This document shows, one piece after another, positions 8,376-18,106 of a DNA stretch of 41,510 bases (within the stretch, counting starts at the first letter, position 1; each line of letters begins with the position of its first letter). Source of the stretch: Phellopilus nigrolimitatus (lineage: Eukaryota; Basidiomycota; Agaricomycetes; Hymenochaetales; Hymenochaetaceae); assembly GCA_021029095.1 (NCBI GenBank), contig JAJOHG010000229.1, positions 1 to 41,510 of the forward strand, in the 5' to 3' direction. The position numbers and the translations under genes are program-made. Under the pieces are notes generated by a model that saw only the letters and a program-made list of their open reading frames with translations, was not told where the DNA came from and ran no database searches.

Positions 8376-11359
8376 ATGCTCCCCCCGCTCGCGCAGCTCG
8401 CCGCGTTCCTCGAGTCGCCGCCGTACGCCGCCCAGCAGTCCGCGCCCCTGCTCGTCCTCCTCGGCCTCCCCGCCCTCGCCCTCCTCGCCCGCGCGCACTG
8501 GCACACCCTAAGCGCCCTCGCACACATGGTCCTCGCCGCCCTTGGACTCGGCCTCGGCCTCCCGTGGAGCTGGGGCACCGCGCACGCACGTGAGAATGGA
8601 GACGCCGGCGCCGGCACCCCCGCGGGGCGCCATAAGGCGAAGAAAGGAAGAGCGCGCACCCGCGCGGGGCAGCAGCAGGCGCTCGCGAACGGCGCGGCGC
8701 CACATGGAGGTGCGTGCGGCGTGCTTTGGTCTCGTGTCTCCGGATACTCTCGCTGACGGCACTCTGTGCGGCAGACAAAGAAGAAGACGAGGACGACGAC
8801 GAGGACGAGGATGTGGACATGCACTACCCGGGCCTCGTCAACGTCTCTGGGACGTACTGCTTCCTCAACTCCGTCTTACAGGTGTGTGTGCACGCATTTC
8901 TTCGTGTGCGGTCAGCGACGTTTAGTGACTGGGGAAAATAATTGGAGGCGATGGCGTCCCTGTCCTACCTCCCAGCACACATCGAAGCCATCCACGCAAA
9001 GGCCGTCGAGCTCGACGTGCCCTCTCCCGTCGTCGACGCCCTGCGGGACATGCTACGAGGTGAGCACACGCACACACCCTCTCGAACGCCACACACCTGA
9101 CCGACCCGACGCGACCAGCGCTGAACACGCCCAAGTCCGCGCCCTTCGCGCTGCGGCCCATCCCCATGATCAACGCGCTCTCGCAGCCCGTCCCCGGCCG
9201 GCGCTCCATGCTCTTCGCCTCGCGCGAGCACCAGGACGCACAGGAGCTCTTCCAGCTGCTCTCCGAGTGCGTCAAGGACGAGTCGCTCGCCGTCGACCGC
9301 GAGGGCCAGCGCGACCGCGGGCTCGGCGGGCTCGCGTCCCCAGCGCCCGACAACAGCGGCGGAGACGTCGCCCCCGCAGGCGTGTTCGACGGCCTGACCG
9401 CGAACCGCCGCAGCTGCGTCGCGTGCGGGTACACCGAGGCCGTGATGCACTTCGCGTGCGCGAGCTGGCAGCTCTCCCTCCCGCGCGGCGCGCCCGCGTG
9501 CGCGCTGCAGGCGTGCCTCGCGGACTTTGTGCGCCTCGAGCTCCTCACGGACTGCGTGTGCCGCCTGTGCTCGCTGCGCGCGACGCGCGCGCGGCTCGCG
9601 CAGGAGGCGGACCGCCTCGCGGGCGGCGCGGGCGACGCGCCCGCCAGCGCGTCGCGCAAGAAGCGCGCAAGGGAGGCGCGCAGGCTCGAGGCGCGCGTGG
9701 CGGCGGCGATCGACGAGGGGCGCATCGAGGAGGATATCAAGGGCGTCAAGATAGAGAAGGTCCTCAGCGCGGCGTCGACGAAGCAGGCGATGATCGCACG
9801 CGTGCGTTGTTTTCTTCTTCTTTCCTTTTTGTTGTATCAAACAAACAGACTGATCTCGTCCGTGCGAGCAGCCCCCGCGGGTTCTGGTGCTGCACCTCAA
9901 CCGCTCCGTGCACTACGGCGGGCACGCGGGGCGGAACGCCTGCCAGGTCGTCTTCCCCGAGGTCCTCGATCTCACGCCGTACACGACCTCGGGGCAGCTC
10001 TCCACACAGCCGTCCGCCCCGCTCTCCGCGCCCGCGCCCCCGCCGCCGCCCGCCCCGCGCGCAGCGACCCCGACGCCCGCGGCGGCGGCGGCGGCGCCCC
10101 CGCGCGTGCTCTACCGCCTCGACGCCGTCGTGTGCCACTACGGCGCGCACTCCTTCGGGCACTACGTCTGCTTCCGGCGGCGCCCGCGGCCTCCCGCCCC
10201 CGCCTCCAGCGCCGCCGGCGCGGGCCCCGCGGCATCCGCCGTGCCCCCGCCGGTGCTGGCATGCCCGTACGGCTGCGCGTGCGCCGCGTGCGCCGCGCAC
10301 GGGCCCGTGCGCGACCCCCGCCCCTCCCGCGCCGCCGCCGCCGCCGCCGCGGCGCCCGGCCGCGGCTGGCTGCGCATCAGCGACGCTGCGGTCGAGGAGT
10401 GCGGCGCGGAGCGCGTGCTCGCGGAGGGCGCCGGCGCGTTCCTGCTGTTCTACGAGCGCGTTGTTGCCGCGCCGCCCGCGCCGCCGCCGCCGCCGCCGCC
10501 TGCGACGCCGTCGCCGTCGCCGTCGCCGTACGCGAATTTGGAGCACGCGGTGTACCTCGCGGGCCGCTCGCCGCGCAGCTCGGAGGAGACCGTGCGCCCC
10601 GCGGACGGGGATGCGGGTGCGGATCCGGCGGGGAGCGTGGACACGCTGAGCGCGAGCGCGAGCGTGCGCGGCAGCGGCAGCGGCGTGCTGGAGAGGCCCG
10701 CCCTGCGCCCGCGCGTCGTCCGGCGCGCGACGGCAGGGCGGGGGCGCGCCGCGCCGCCGCCGCCGCCGGAGAAGACGCGCAGCCCGCCACCGCTGCTGCT
10801 GAATGGCGGCGGCGCGGCGCTGGTGGACGGGGAGGGGAGCCTCGTCGAGGTGGACGCTTCCCCGTCTTCTTCTTCTTCATCGTCGTCGTCGCCGTCGTCG
10901 TCGTCGTCGTCCTTGGACGCGGGGCCCGCGGACGGGCCGTCCTCGCCGCCGATCTCGGCGTCGCCCTCGACGACGTCTGAGTCGTCGTCGTCGTCGTCGT
11001 CTGCATCTGAGTCGCCCCTCGGCACGCCCGACCCCAGCGCGCCGCTCCCGCTGCGCCCCGCGCACGCGCACGCACACGCACGTGCCGGAGCCTCAGACGA
11101 AAACCAGGGCGCCGCGGAGCCCCCGCGCGGAGCGCCCCGCGCATATCCCGACTCCAAGCCCGCGCCCGACTCCCAGCTCCCCCGATCTCCCGACACCCGA
11201 CTGCCCGACCCTACAGCACCAAAAGCGGCCCTGCCGCCGTCGCCGACGCACGCGCGCGCGCCGTCGCCGACGCCCTCCGCGAAGGCGGCGCAGGCGCGGA
11301 TAGCCGCGCCGCAGCCCACGCGCGCGCCGCTGCAGCCGGGCGCCGTGTTGTCCGTCTAG
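8376..11359 (+). CDS. Ubiquitin-specific protease, Ubp1/USP30-like, membrane-anchored
   Basis: There are five exons (8376-8709, 8775-8881, 8948-9059, 9119-9801, 9872-11359) and 907 residues. It is a cysteine protease that removes ubiquitin from proteins. Two hydrophobic segments (about residues 22-38 and 46-62) near the N terminus suggest a membrane anchor, as in yeast Ubp1 and USP30. After an acidic stretch comes the Cys box GLVNVSGTYCFLNSVLQ with Cys140 as the predicted nucleophile. HQDAQELFQLL and the CVACGY...CRLC zinc-binding Cys pairs follow. LVLHLNRS and the His box HYGAHSFGHYVCF (His509) come next, then WLRISDAAV with Asp583. Ala/Pro/Gly-rich inserts split the catalytic domain, and the last ~280 residues are Ser/Pro-rich low complexity. 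The Cys box reads G-T-Y-C where most USPs have G-N-T-C. Confidence 0.85.
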
Positions 11360-11755
11360 CGCGGCTTCCCTTCCTTCCTTCCTTCCCACTATAGAGGTTC
11401 GTAAGAGAGCGGCGGCGGTGGATAAAGGGAGGAAGTGGGGTTTTGTATAGTTTTGTATTATTGCGATTTTAATTTCTCGTTTTTTCTCGTTTTTTCTTTT
11501 TTCTTTTTTCTTTCTCTTTGTTTCTTTGTTTCTTTGTTTCTTTTCTTATGCGTTAATGCTCTCTCTCGATCGGGTCGCGCGAGTGGTAGTGTAAAATACA
11601 TTCAATATACGTTCCGTATTGCTTCGGCCCTCGCCCGTGGCTGAGAAGACGATGTACATGTACATGCAGCTACATACATACTTGGTTGCGCGAGCGTCTC
11701 GTTCTCCAACTCTGCCTGCTTTGATGATGATATTTCCTTCCGACGGCTAGGGTTT
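11360..11755. other. 3' flank of the protease gene with simple repeats
   Basis: A (CTTC)n run (11371-11386), T-rich runs with TTTCTTTG repeats (11485-11542) and TACATGTACATG (11654-11665) are seen. There is no gene. The reverse-strand similarity to 2490-2660 begins at about 11756. Confidence 0.5.
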
Positions 11756-12290
11756 CTCAAAAGCTGGGTGGGCGGTGTCGTTTCGAGACGGATGAGTGGC
11801 CTCACGTGATCACCGATATCCTAAAACCCAAAAACGTAGATTCGGTAGGACTTGCGCCGATCAGGCACTGCATAATACTTCCAGTGCCACCCTTTTCGCC
11901 GCAAAAACCAACGGTTCGTGACATTCCCGGACAATCAATATCATATACATATCCTGACAGGTATAAGGAACCGATGACGTCGGCCGGTCACAACAATCCC
12001 GGGGAACTATAAATGATTCTACATATATCCTTACTCATATCTTTTTTTCGGTTTTGAGCATCTGGAAAACATATAGAGCTCTACCTTTTTATTTCGAAAA
12101 CAAATCACCTATACAATACCCGTTGACTCGATACTGGGAAGGCAACAAGTTCGATGTTCCGAACGTGTCCGTTTACAGATGTTTGCGCTAATGTGTAATT
12201 TAAAGGGAGTTTAGAAGTGGCTTGTATTGTTCCACGTGAATGCTGGCATCTGAAAAGTAAGCTACTTGAAGTCAACATTGTGCACCTTTA
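11756..12290 (-). repeat. Inverted copy of the 1740-2660 flank
   Basis: Read on the minus strand, this follows secreted protein 3 just as 1740-2660 follows secreted protein 1. Shared landmarks are CCAGCATTCACGTGGAAC, ACAAGCCACTTCTAAA, CGTTCGGAAC, GAGCTCTATATGTTTTCCAG and AAACCCAAAAACGTAGA. It lacks the 182-base tandem units found at 2084-2447, so those arose or were lost after the duplication. Confidence 0.6.
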
Positions 12291-12414
12291 GTCTTTCACC
12301 AAAACGCAATGGCTCATAACAGGTTAGCATACAAGAAAAACAATTTCATATCTGTAGGTTACAGTCCTTATCACCCTAGCTCGCATACAAAATCAAAAAC
12401 GCAACAAGACCATC

Positions 12415-12540
12415 TGCCAACCACGATTCAGTACACAGTATGAGATGCATGCATAATTTGCGCTCCTCGCAGCGGGCCTACTGCAACAAGCTCGATCAGT
12501 AACGATAAAAATTGCGTGCGTGAAACAAACCACCTTAAGG
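12415..12540 (-). pseudogene. Relic intron and hydrophobin exon 2 behind secreted protein 3
   Basis: On the minus strand a donor-like GTGGTTTG (about 12535), a branch-like TTACTGATCGA and an acceptor GTTGCAG (end at 12481) are followed by sequence alignable with hydrophobin exon 2 (12480 down to about 12420). The hydrophobin stop is changed (AATCGTGG against AATCCTGA) and the cysteine codons are not kept in frame. The intron appears still splice-competent here and may be spliced within the 3' UTR. Confidence 0.5.
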
Positions 12541-12584
12541 TGTTTTCCCGATGATGTTCTTGAGAAGGTTGTCGACAGCCTCCT

Positions 12585-12947
12585 TTACAGGTCGTTGAGG
12601 AGGGCCCCGATATCATTGCCCGCGTTATTGAGGGCGTAGTCAACGCCTTGTCCGGCGTGTTTGACTGCAGTCCCCAAGTCGTGGGCGGCGGGGTTCACGA
12701 CGTTCGAGCCGCCGTCACGGAGGAGCTTGGCAAGGAGGGCACCCACTGAATCGGCGACATCACGCGGATTCAGAAAGGCACTCGGGATATTAGCGGACTC
12801 GGTCGACTTACGGTCGCCAGTGCCACCCGCGCTCGCCATAGAGGCCGACGTCCGCGCTGTGATAGCCGGGAGCCGCTCAGTCGTCATCGGCGCGGCGACC
12901 GTAAGAAGGGAAAGTGCGAGGAGAGCGGCGATCTGGGAGAGTAGCAT
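12585..12947 (-). CDS. Small secreted protein 3 (Cys-free)
   Basis: The gene encodes 120 residues in one exon. Residues 1-19 are a signal peptide nearly identical to that of secreted protein 2 (MLLSQIAALLALSLLTVAA). The mature protein has a Ser/Thr/Ala-rich segment and a KSTESANIPSAFLNPRD block that aligns with ESTESVKNPRALLNLRG of secreted protein 2, but the CC pair is replaced (RK). The C-terminal half is amphipathic and rich in Ala/Asn/Gly/Asp. Promoter, leader, coding start and 3' flank all align with secreted protein 2. A secreted protein with hydrophobin ancestry is inferred; the function is unknown. Confidence 0.7.
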   Translation of the reverse strand: MLLSQIAALLALSLLTVAAPMTTERLPAITARTSASMASAGGTGDRKSTESANIPSAFLNPRDVADSVGALLAKLLRDGGSNVVNPAAHDLGTAVKHAGQGVDYALNNAGNDIGALLNDL

Positions 12948-13450
12948 CGTGTCTTGGACCTGAGAGAAATGAAGATTGATTGGAGGGGAGCGTTTGGTAG
13001 TCGCGAACTGGGGTGTTAAAGCGACTGAAGACCGGAGAGAAATATCGAGTCGGTTTTATACCTCGAAGGTCTGTGTATGCGCCCTGTCCAAGGAGCGATA
13101 GGAACCTATAAAGGAAAAAAAGCCCTCGACGTCGAATATAATCGAGCAAGACACCAGTCCGATGCTCAAGCACACGCTCGTCAACATACAGATAGGAGCC
13201 TATATATCCGAGACATCCCCTGTGGTAATTCAATGCTAGAGTCCTGTTCAGCACTCATCATATGAATGTACGTCTTCTAAAACATATCCTTGGAGCCACT
13301 GACACCATCTATACGAACACACTATCAATGCTTGTCATAAGCTTCCCACCCAAGGTATCCGAGACAAAATGGCAGGCATACATACAAATCACTCCTTTCT
13401 GTCTGCCAGAGTATGCCCTCGTATGATCGTGTTCATCAATGAATCGCTGA
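12948..13450 (-). promoter_or_regulatory. Upstream module of small secreted protein 3
   Basis: On the minus strand it carries the same ordered blocks as the other family members. The TATA box TATAAAA is at 13054-13060, preceded by CAGACCTTCGAGG. The GAGCAT-CGGACTGGTGTCTTGCTCGA block is at about 13141-13168, GAATTACCACAGGGGATGTC at about 13213-13232, and GGTGTCAGTGGCTCCAAGGA at about 13288-13307. A CAGACAGAAAGGAGTGAT block lies near 13390-13410. Similarity extends outward to about 13600. Confidence 0.65.
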
Positions 13451-13599
13451 GACTTAGCGTCGGCCTACCCAAGTAAAGAACAGCAATTGTTTGAAGCCGC
13501 GCAACACCGGTGCCAATTGCCGTCGCCCCCGAAGAATGCGATGTGAAGTGTGTTATGATAGCGTGTTTCCCCAGAGCTCGACGAGGAGAGATTTCACGA

Positions 13600-14044
13600 G
13601 CGCCGAGGGGTCTTTCCCTTACAGTGTTTCAAGTGTGCACAATCTGTCATCATCATCAGTCGTCAGACGGAGAGAAAGGGTGCGTCGGATTGAGTAATCC
13701 TCCTTCCAAAAGAAGTATTATGTGCATACGTAATGTGGCTTCGAGTCGAGGCAAAACTATCATTCTCCAGCAGCGTTCCTATGTCTGCTTATATGTTATA
13801 TTCTATAGACTCGCTGAAGTGCGCTACGAGCGGGTTTTCGAGGGCAAACGAATAGAAGCAGAGTTGTCCTCCACTGGCAGGACTTTGGTTCCTTTTCCTG
13901 TTACCTAGCATATTGACAACCTGCCTGAAACTTATGTTAATCCTGAAGACGACTGTAAAGGGTCTATGTATACAAACAGCAGCCGGATCCGTTTTATGCG
14001 CTGCAGCATTGTTTCTCAATACACGGAGCTAGCTGACGTATTTG
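13600..14044. other. Intergenic between secreted protein 3 and the hydrophobin
   Basis: Short open frames on both strands have no recognisable features. The part next to the hydrophobin gene belongs to its 3' flank. Confidence 0.4.
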
Positions 14045-14291
14045 TTAGAGTACAAGGCACTTTAGCCTTTCATAAAAGCAATAGTACATTTCATGATAGA
14101 ACGACATCTCAGCCAAACAATATCCATTCCTAGTTGCAGTCTGTCCATAGGCACTTGAATCCCTCATCACCCTAGCTCGCTCCAATGCTTGAAGACGATA
14201 GCCGTCCAAATTTGACGACCATCGGTGCTCAAAGCCCGATGATAATCGGAACGCAGCCGATCGAAATAAGGCCATCTGAAAAGCAAGCAAG

Positions 14292-14872
14292 TCAGGATTG
14301 GGTAGGAATGTAAGGTGTGCATGCTGCTTCACTGAAGTTATTGTTCTCGCAGCAAACCGGCGCAGCAGTGCTGTAACAACTAGATTAGTAGCGAGAAAAA
14401 ACCCCTTTTCGCGGATAAGGACGCACCATGAGTTGCCCCCGATGCCAATCACAGAGATAGGGCTGCAGGTGACGCCGAGCAGGACATTAAGGTCGTTGAG
14501 GACAATGCCCAGCAGGCCGAGGAGTTGCTGACCGGACGCGCTGCTGGCTTCCTCGGTCGAATCGCAGCACTGAAGGTTGCCCGTGTCACATTGGCTTGCC
14601 GGCTCCGAAGTCGGCGTCGCGGTCTCGGTCACTGTGACGGTCGTGGTTGGCGGAGGGGTCTTTGTCGGCAGTGGAGTTGTCGACGTCGTCGTCGGCTTGC
14701 TTGGGGTCGTTGTCGTCGAAGTTTTGACCGGGGTCGTTGTCGTAGAGGTTTTGACCGGGGTCGTCGTCTTCGAAGTTTTGGCCGGGGTCGTCGTTTTCGA
14801 AGGCTCGCCTCCAGGACTGGCGACCGCAAGGAAGGAGAGCGTAAGGAGCGCGATGGCCTTAAAGAAAAGCAT
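14292..14872 (-). CDS. Class I hydrophobin with Thr/Pro-rich N-terminal repeat
   Basis: There are two exons (14872-14427 and 14370-14292) with a 56-base GT-AG intron, and 174 residues. Residues 1-19 are a signal peptide. Residues 25-90 are a Thr/Pro/Lys tandem repeat (units like KTSTTTTPV), probably O-mannosylated. The hydrophobin domain has eight cysteines at 95, 102, 103, 136, 149, 155, 156 and 166, i.e. C-X6-CC-X32-C-X12-C-X5-CC-X9-C, with the family-typical motifs [18 protein letters not shown] and APVCCENN. Cys149-166 come from exon 2, and without splicing the frame would run on as a meaningless C terminus. Such proteins self-assemble at air-water or wall surfaces and make hyphae or spores hydrophobic. 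Expression is probably developmental and may be shared with the three related genes nearby. Confidence 0.92.
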
Positions 14873-15350
14873 TGCAGTAGGAAGAGGAAGAGGGATGCTG
14901 AACGACTGAGGAGTGAGGAGCTTTCGCGCTGCTTTTATACCGTATCATGAAGGAAGGTCTCTGCGTGCGTCATGCTCAAAGAATAGTAATAACTTGTTTA
15001 TAAGTAAACCCGCGATGTTCATTGCATACACACCCCAGTGGAGATGCATGTGGACGACCAAATTTGAAGTCATTGACGAAAAAACATCGAGCAAGAAAAC
15101 CAATCGGTGCTCGAGGAAGCACCGGAGGATCGTCGACATACAAGTAAGAGTATATAGATCCAAGAGTAGCATCCTGCGCGTAATGAGATGTCAGCATCAG
15201 TGTCTCTGTGAAGCCCTTATCGAGCGATCATTACATGGTACAGAAAAATAGCTTGGAGCCACTGACACCAGCTAAGCAAGCGTCGTCCCAAGCTTTAGTT
15301 CAGGATCCGAAGCATACGTATGTTAACTGCTTTCTGAAATTATCAGACGG
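14873..15350 (-). promoter_or_regulatory. Hydrophobin upstream module
   Basis: On the minus strand the TATA box TATAAAAG (14932-14939) lies about 60 bases before the ATG. Farther upstream are a GAGCACCGATTGG...TCTTGCTCGATG block (about 15086-15112) and GGTGTCAGTGGCTCCAAG (15251-15268), both shared with the three small secreted protein genes. Similarity is weaker than among those three, so these blocks are the better candidates for conserved regulatory sites. Confidence 0.55.
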
Positions 15351-16070
15351 CTGACAAGAAGCGAGCTCGCCACGTGTAATTTCTAAAACCATCTGATGTT
15401 TTTATGGCATCGTGGAAAGGAGAAACTTCGTGCGCTGCAGCGCGTCGAAACGCCATTTTTTTGCCATCTTTTCTTCGTTATCCTGATGCAATTTTACGAG
15501 GAGGAATCAAGGCCCATTGAGCTCCTGAGGACCGTTTACTCAAACCCGCGGAGGAAATTCGATAGATGGATGGATTCATGACATCGAAAGGAATTTAAAG
15601 AAGGCAAGAAAACCTTGTCATTATGAAACGAATGTAGCACTCACCTGCGCAGCTGGCAGACTCAATCTAAAGCTCCAATGTGTGGGAAGCAGCAGACCAA
15701 TAACAGGAAAACTTGTTCCGGGTACCAGACAGAGCCCAACCGAGATCAAGAGAAGCGTTTATTTATGTGGTTTCAGCTGGCAACGCCTCAGGTAGACTGA
15801 GGTAGTAGAAGTCGACGGGATTTTAAGTATAAAGCTCGGATAGCTGTGAGCTAGCTTCAGACAAAGGAGGCCATCATCACACAAGTCAGATATTTATTTT
15901 TACGAAAGGTGTCCAGCAATTTATTCGAAGGCGACATGAGAATAAGACGCAGGATTGTGGCCGTGCTAGGACTCGCCAAAAAAAGAAAAGGGCGCACCAT
16001 AGAAGGAAATAATTTAAAATTTTGGAAGTCTCCTCTTACTCCTTTGCTCACTGCGGCGGGCACCGCGAAT
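15351..16070. other. Intergenic, promoter side of RRP7
   Basis: No gene was recognised. The open frame leading into RRP7 extends upstream to 15909, but the protein family starts near the Met at 16071, so the upstream part is probably leader. Confidence 0.4.
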
Positions 16071-17095
16071 ATGGACCCGCCAGATACTATCTCGGGCTTC
16101 GCCGTACTACCAGCTATATACACAAAGAATGCAACTCACATTCTGTATGGAAAGGCGCATGTGGGCTCTAAAAAGGCGGACAGCACCAGCAAGGTTCTCC
16201 CAAACGGGCGAACGCTCTTCCTGGTCAACGTCCCGCCAGACGCGACCGAACGCGAGCTCACGCTCTTCTTCAAGCCTGCTGGCGTAGTCGAGAAAATCGT
16301 GTTTGACCAGAATGCCGCCGAGGAGGAAGCGTTAAACTCGGACAGCAGCAGCGAGGAGGAAGAGGCGGATGCGGGGGAAGGGATGCAAGTCGATGGAACT
16401 ACGGGCTCGGGAGAGCGACCAGCCAAGAGGCGGAGAAAAGACAAGGGAAAAAGAAAGAAGCCGGTCGTCGAACCCCTTCCTTCCGTCCCGTTACGCACAC
16501 TTCGTAAAACAGGGCGCACCGCGTATGTCGTTTTCCTCGACTCCGCCTCGCTCTCTGCCGCGCTCTCGCCTCCACACAAGTCCCGCCCCTGGCCGCGCTC
16601 GGCAGAGCCATCGGGCCTCGCGCATTACAAGGCGCTGCACGACTCGCTTCGGCCGCCACTCGATGCCGTACGTGCGCACGCCGAGTCTGCCATTGCGCTC
16701 TTCGACTACGAAGAGGAGCGCAGGAGGCAGAAGTTTCAGTACACAAAGGGCGAGGCGATTGTGGATGAGGATGGATTCACGCTCGTCACGCGCGGAGGCT
16801 CGTACGGGCAGACTCCTGGCGGCGGCGTGGGCATTGCGACGAAACGCTTCCATGAGACTGGAGAGACCAATCGTGGGGGGAAGAAAAAGAAAGAAAAGGC
16901 GGAGAAAGATTCATTCTATGCTTTCCAGAAGCACGAGAGAAAAAGGCAGGGTAAGTAGTATAGGCACTCATCTACACATACTAAGCTTTGCTGACAACTT
17001 CTTCAACAGAACTTGTCGATCTCAAAAAGAAGTGGTCGGAAGACTTGGAGAAGGTGAAAAAGTTGAAGGAGACGAGAAGCTTCAGGCCATATTGA
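16071..17095 (+). CDS. Ribosomal RNA-processing protein 7
   Basis: There are two exons (16071-16950, 17010-17095) and 321 residues, close to yeast Rrp7 (297). It acts in the nucleolus in small-subunit assembly (18S rRNA processing). The N-terminal part has ISGFAVLP and an RRM-like region (RTLFLVNVPPDATERELTLFF). An acidic/basic insert (about residues 80-145) follows, and then the typical RRP7 C-terminal domain: VDEDGFTLVTR, KDSFYAFQKHERKR, and after the intron ELVDLKKKWSEDL ending RSFRPY. The intron is GTAAGT...CAG and joins in phase 1. The Met at 16071 is preferred over the one at 15909 because homologues begin there. Confidence 0.9.
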
Positions 17096-17306
17096 TTCTG
17101 CGGACAAGGCAAGACGTACTATTATTGCATACTTTCTCTTTGGGTATTCAAAACGCTACATGTAATTCTACAGATGACTTATGCTTCATACCCAGGCGGT
17201 AACTCTCCTTGCGAATCATGCGCTGCTTGAGAAGTCGATGCTTGCGGCTCTGGTGTCCGCTCCATACTGGGAGAGTCATACAGAGCTGCGGAATTCCATC
17301 AGCGCT

Positions 17307-17881
17307 TCATGATTGAACACGCACGAGTTCAAAAAACTCACGAAGTGTATCAACCTCACTTGCTACTTGACGCTTCATATAAATCGCTCTCTCGCGACTC
17401 TTCTCCAAGAGGCTAACGAACTGAAACAAGCCACGGTCCTTTAGCCTAATTTCCACCGTCGTCCCGATTGTCAAACCACCATCCGGAGAAGGTTTGATAG
17501 TGAAGGCCAAGTAGTTAGACCCGAAAAGAGGTTGTTCAAACGACGTGGAGAGAATGGAAGCAAGCGGGACAGAGAGGGAGTCGAATACGGAGTTGAAGGC
17601 AGGCGCAACGAAGATCAGCTATAGATCGGAGATTAGACACTATGGACTGTATTGGCGGTGAATGAGGCTCTGCGCACTCGTTGATCTGTAAGATGTATGC
17701 GTCCGATCTCTTTGAGTCTCTTTGAGCCTCCTGAGCCTCCTGAGGATGCCCCTTGAGATGGTAATGCGTCCGGGATGGACAGGATGATCTCTGCGCCATC
17801 GTCGACCGTGAAGATCGTTGTCTCGTCTGGAAGCGGGATAGGAGCCCTGTCCGGACTTAACATCGTCCAGTTCAACGCCAT
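17307..17881 (-). CDS. WBP2-like / UPF0664 GRAM-domain protein
   Basis: There are two exons (17881-17678, 17618-17307) and 171 residues. MALNWTMLSPDRAPIPLPDE starts the protein, and IGRIHLTDQRLIFVAP spans the splice junction, matching the beta strands of the GRAM/PH-like fold in WW-domain-binding protein 2 and the fungal UPF0664 'stress-induced' family. The 59-base intron is GTGCGC...TAG. The C terminus is helical and charged (EKSRERAIYMKRQ). Cellular role in fungi is unclear; WBP2 acts as a transcription co-activator in animals. An in-frame Met 13 codons upstream is less likely as the start. It is convergent with RRP7 and divergent from the Cdc7 gene. Confidence 0.75.
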
Positions 17882-18106
17882 GGTAGATGGTGACAATATG
17901 CGTTCAAGTTGTGCGAGCAAGCCGCCACAATGTCAGCTAATCAGACCGAAGTGACGGCGTGACAAGACGCGTCGTGGCTCACGCGTTGTTTGGCGCGTCA
18001 ACCAACAGTGACCGGCAGCACCGAACAGTGGTGTTCATTCTTCGTCATTGTCTTCGTCGGCGGACACCGACAAGGTTGCGCTGAGGAGTCGCTCTGACAA
18101 GATAGG
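17882..18106. promoter_or_regulatory. Shared divergent promoter (WBP2-like / Cdc7)
   Basis: Only 225 bases separate the two start codons. No TATA box is evident, which is typical for divergent housekeeping promoters. An ACGCGTTGTTTGGCGCGTCA segment (17980-17999) contains the ACGCGT-like and GGCGCG-like cores often seen in cell-cycle (MBF/E2F-type) promoters, which would suit Cdc7; this is only suggestive. Confidence 0.4.

Noticed and set aside
8274..11319. Long minus-strand and alternate-frame open frames across the protease gene
   Set aside because: They are Arg/Ala/Pro-rich shadows caused by very GC-rich coding sequence with few stops; the plus-strand frame has the USP motifs and splice sites.
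14045..14426. Unspliced C-terminal extension of the hydrophobin to 14045
   Set aside because: Reading through the intron loses the last four cysteines; splicing at 14426/14370 gives the exact family pattern.
17882..17920. Upstream Met at 17920 for the WBP2-like protein
   Set aside because: The family start matches MALNW at 17881; the extra 13 residues lack similarity.
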